In this document: positions 25,650 through 26,896 of the stretch, in pieces
How the letters are laid out: each line of letters begins with the position of its first letter
How positions within the stretch are numbered: position 1 is the first letter of the stretch
NCBI GenBank assembly: GCA_002440065.1
Contig: DJRK01000004.1
Span: 1 to 26,896, forward strand
Direction: 5' to 3'
DNA length: 26,896 nucleotides
Source: Atopobium sp. UBA6362
GTDB taxonomy: Bacteria; Actinomycetota; Coriobacteriia; Coriobacteriales; Atopobiaceae
Notes under the pieces: generated by a model
Database searches by the model: none
Told to the model about the DNA's origin: nothing
The model's input: the letters and a program-made list of their open reading frames with translations, nothing else
Translations under genes and position numbers: made by a program

Positions 25650-26896
25650 ATGCCGAGACTAGCAAGCGACGCCACCCTCAAGAAGACGGTGGACGCCCAG
25701 GAACGCATCGCCGACGCCCTCGAGCGCCTGGACGCGACGCGCACGCTCGCTCCCGTGTGGGACGCCGACGCGGGCGAGTTCACCGTCGACTCCATCAAGG
25801 CCTGGCTCGACGCCAACTGCGACGGCAAGGTGTACGCCGTCGACCAGCCGCTCGGGGCGGCGCAGGCGTGCGAGAAGGCCCTGGCAAACGCCGGCTTCCC
25901 CGCGCCGACGCCGGCGACGCTGGCCCAGCCGGGAAACGACCCCTACCGCGACCTCGGCCCGTTCCGCTGGGTGCACGTGAACGCGACCGTCGACGACGCG
26001 GGTGTGCCGCACGTCACGGGCATGCAGCCGTTCGGCAACTTCAGCTATACGGACGGCCGAGACGTCTTCGCGCTCGCCCCGGTGCGCTACGTGTCCCACA
26101 AGATGGTGGACGGCAAGTACCGCACCGCCGTGTCCGACAGGCCCCATGTGGGGATGCTCCCGGAGGAGCGCTCTGTGCGCCCCGACGGCACGGTCGTCCC
26201 GTTCATGCTCCGCGCGGCCTTCGCCGCGTCCAAGGGCGCGGACGGCAAGCCGCGATCCGTGGCGGGCGCCAAGCTCTGGAACCTCGACTGCTCGCACAAC
26301 GCGATGCTCGAGGCCTGCAAGAAGAAGGGGGCGGCCTACAGCGGCTACACCCAGGCCGACTGGGACTACCTCTACGAGTGCTTCCTGCTCAAGTACGCGA
26401 ACAAGTCCTCGCAGACCGTCTTCGCCGGCTGTTCGGGCCACACCGAGCAGGGGCCCGTCACGGTCGCCGGCGACAACGTCGCCACGGTGACGGTGGCCAA
26501 GGCCACGGCGCAGAATTGGCCCATCGGCTCCGCCGTCATGGTCGGCTCGGCGACCGGCAAGGCCCCCGACCGCGGCGACTCCGCCGCGCACGACATCGCG
26601 AGCAAGGCGAACATCGTCTCCAAGGCGGTCGATGGCGACAACGTCGTGCTCACGCTCGACTGCGGCCCCGTCACGACCGAGGTGGGCCAGTACGTCTCGA
26701 CCGCGCCGTGGAACCCCGGCTCCTGCCGCGGCCTCGCCACGGACGGCTCGCCCTACGACCCCAAGTCGGGCCGCGAGCCGTGCATGGTGCAGGGCATCGA
26801 GGCCATGCTCGGGGCCTACGAGACCCTCGGCGACGCCCTCGCGAAGGGCACGGCCGAGGAGGGCTGGGGCCTCTACCTCGTCGACACCTCCAAGGC
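25650..26896 (+). CDS. Large tail protein, partial (runs off the window)
   Basis: ATG directly after the preceding stop (TAAATG), open to the window end (415 residues seen). It starts with a short amphipathic helix (TLKKTVDAQERIADALERLD), then FTVDSIKAWLDANCDGKVYAV. The middle contains GPFRWVHVNATVDDAGVPHVTG, VPFMLRAAFAASKGADGKP, KLWNLDCSHNAML and YSGYTQADWDYLYECFLLKYA, blocks I associate with gut-phage tail proteins that end in a carbohydrate-binding or C-type-lectin-like domain. A beta domain follows (TVAGDNVATVTVAKATAQNWPIG), then MVQGIEAMLGAYETL. The C-terminus is not visible. Probably a second host-recognition protein. Confidence 0.7.
   Translation, partial: MPRLASDATLKKTVDAQERIADALERLDATRTLAPVWDADAGEFTVDSIKAWLDANCDGKVYAVDQPLGAAQACEKALANAGFPAPTPATLAQPGNDPYRDLGPFRWVHVNATVDDAGVPHVTGMQPFGNFSYTDGRDVFALAPVRYVSHKMVDGKYRTAVSDRPHVGMLPEERSVRPDGTVVPFMLRAAFAASKGADGKPRSVAGAKLWNLDCSHNAMLEACKKKGAAYSGYTQADWDYLYECFLLKYANKSSQTVFAGCSGHTEQGPVTVAGDNVATVTVAKATAQNWPIGSAVMVGSATGKAPDRGDSAAHDIASKANIVSKAVDGDNVVLTLDCGPVTTEVGQYVSTAPWNPGSCRGLATDGSPYDPKSGREPCMVQGIEAMLGAYETLGDALAKGTAEEGWGLYLVDTSK

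Noticed and set aside
25650..26896. Diversity-generating retroelement within the window
   Set aside because: No reverse transcriptase gene and no template/variable repeat pair are visible. Only a possible target class protein is present.

Overview
The window is a contiguous piece of a temperate tailed phage (siphovirus type), most likely a prophage, from a very GC-rich host. Strong GC bias in third codon positions, heavy use of AGG for arginine, AAGGAGG-type ribosome sites and the look of the proteins suggest an actinobacterium. A gut Coriobacteriia (Eggerthellaceae/Olsenella-like) host is my best guess from memory of such proteins, not something the sequence proves. No housekeeping host gene is visible.

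Layout. 1-2420: a small excisionase/MerR-like HTH gene, a roughly 440-bp gene-free GC-rich stretch full of hairpins, an unusual tRNA-Arg(CCU), a 35-residue membrane peptide, the only clearly autonomous minus-strand gene (coiled coil plus C-terminal membrane anchor), and two overlapping genes, the second resembling the N-terminal part of a phage replisome organizer. An AT-richer repeat tract (2277-2418) leads into a complete tyrosine integrase (2462-3649). 3646-6026: a tightly overlapped early operon of small proteins (zinc ribbons, a DUF3850/ASCH-like protein, two tiny membrane proteins). 6192-8623: a control and accessory zone: an unknown gene, an ArpU/RinA-like late regulator candidate, a DUF4145 protein, a strong promoter driving a 43-residue membrane peptide, and a ribbon-helix-helix protein with phased repeats behind it. 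8626-13514: HNH endonuclease, a possible cos region, small and large terminase, portal and a head-morphogenesis protein carrying a C-terminal nuclease/toxin-like domain. 13532-17023: tRNA-Leu(CAG), scaffold, major capsid, and the head-tail connector set. 17037-26896: major tail protein, the G/GT tail chaperones with a canonical -1 slippery site, tape measure, distal tail protein, baseplate hub, tail fibre, a BppU-like protein and a final tail protein cut by the window end.

Most striking is the tail-fibre gene at 23530-24354. A 20-bp sequence inside it (24022-24041) recurs as an inverted copy (24727-24746, 19/20 identical). Between the copies a second coding stretch lies on the minus strand, tail-to-tail with the fibre gene. 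It starts exactly at the inverted copy and is in the same frame relative to the repeat, so flipping the 725-bp segment would replace the last 104 residues of the fibre with a different 125-residue C-terminus. This is the architecture of a phase-variable host-range switch (as in the Mu G segment), but the sites do not look like gix/hix sites and no dedicated invertase lies in the window. The only recombinase seen is the tyrosine integrase.

Other points of interest are the nuclease-like domain fused to the head protein with a tRNA gene directly behind it, a tRNA-Arg lacking the near-universal U33, and a shared CCWGGTAA operator-like motif at two control points.
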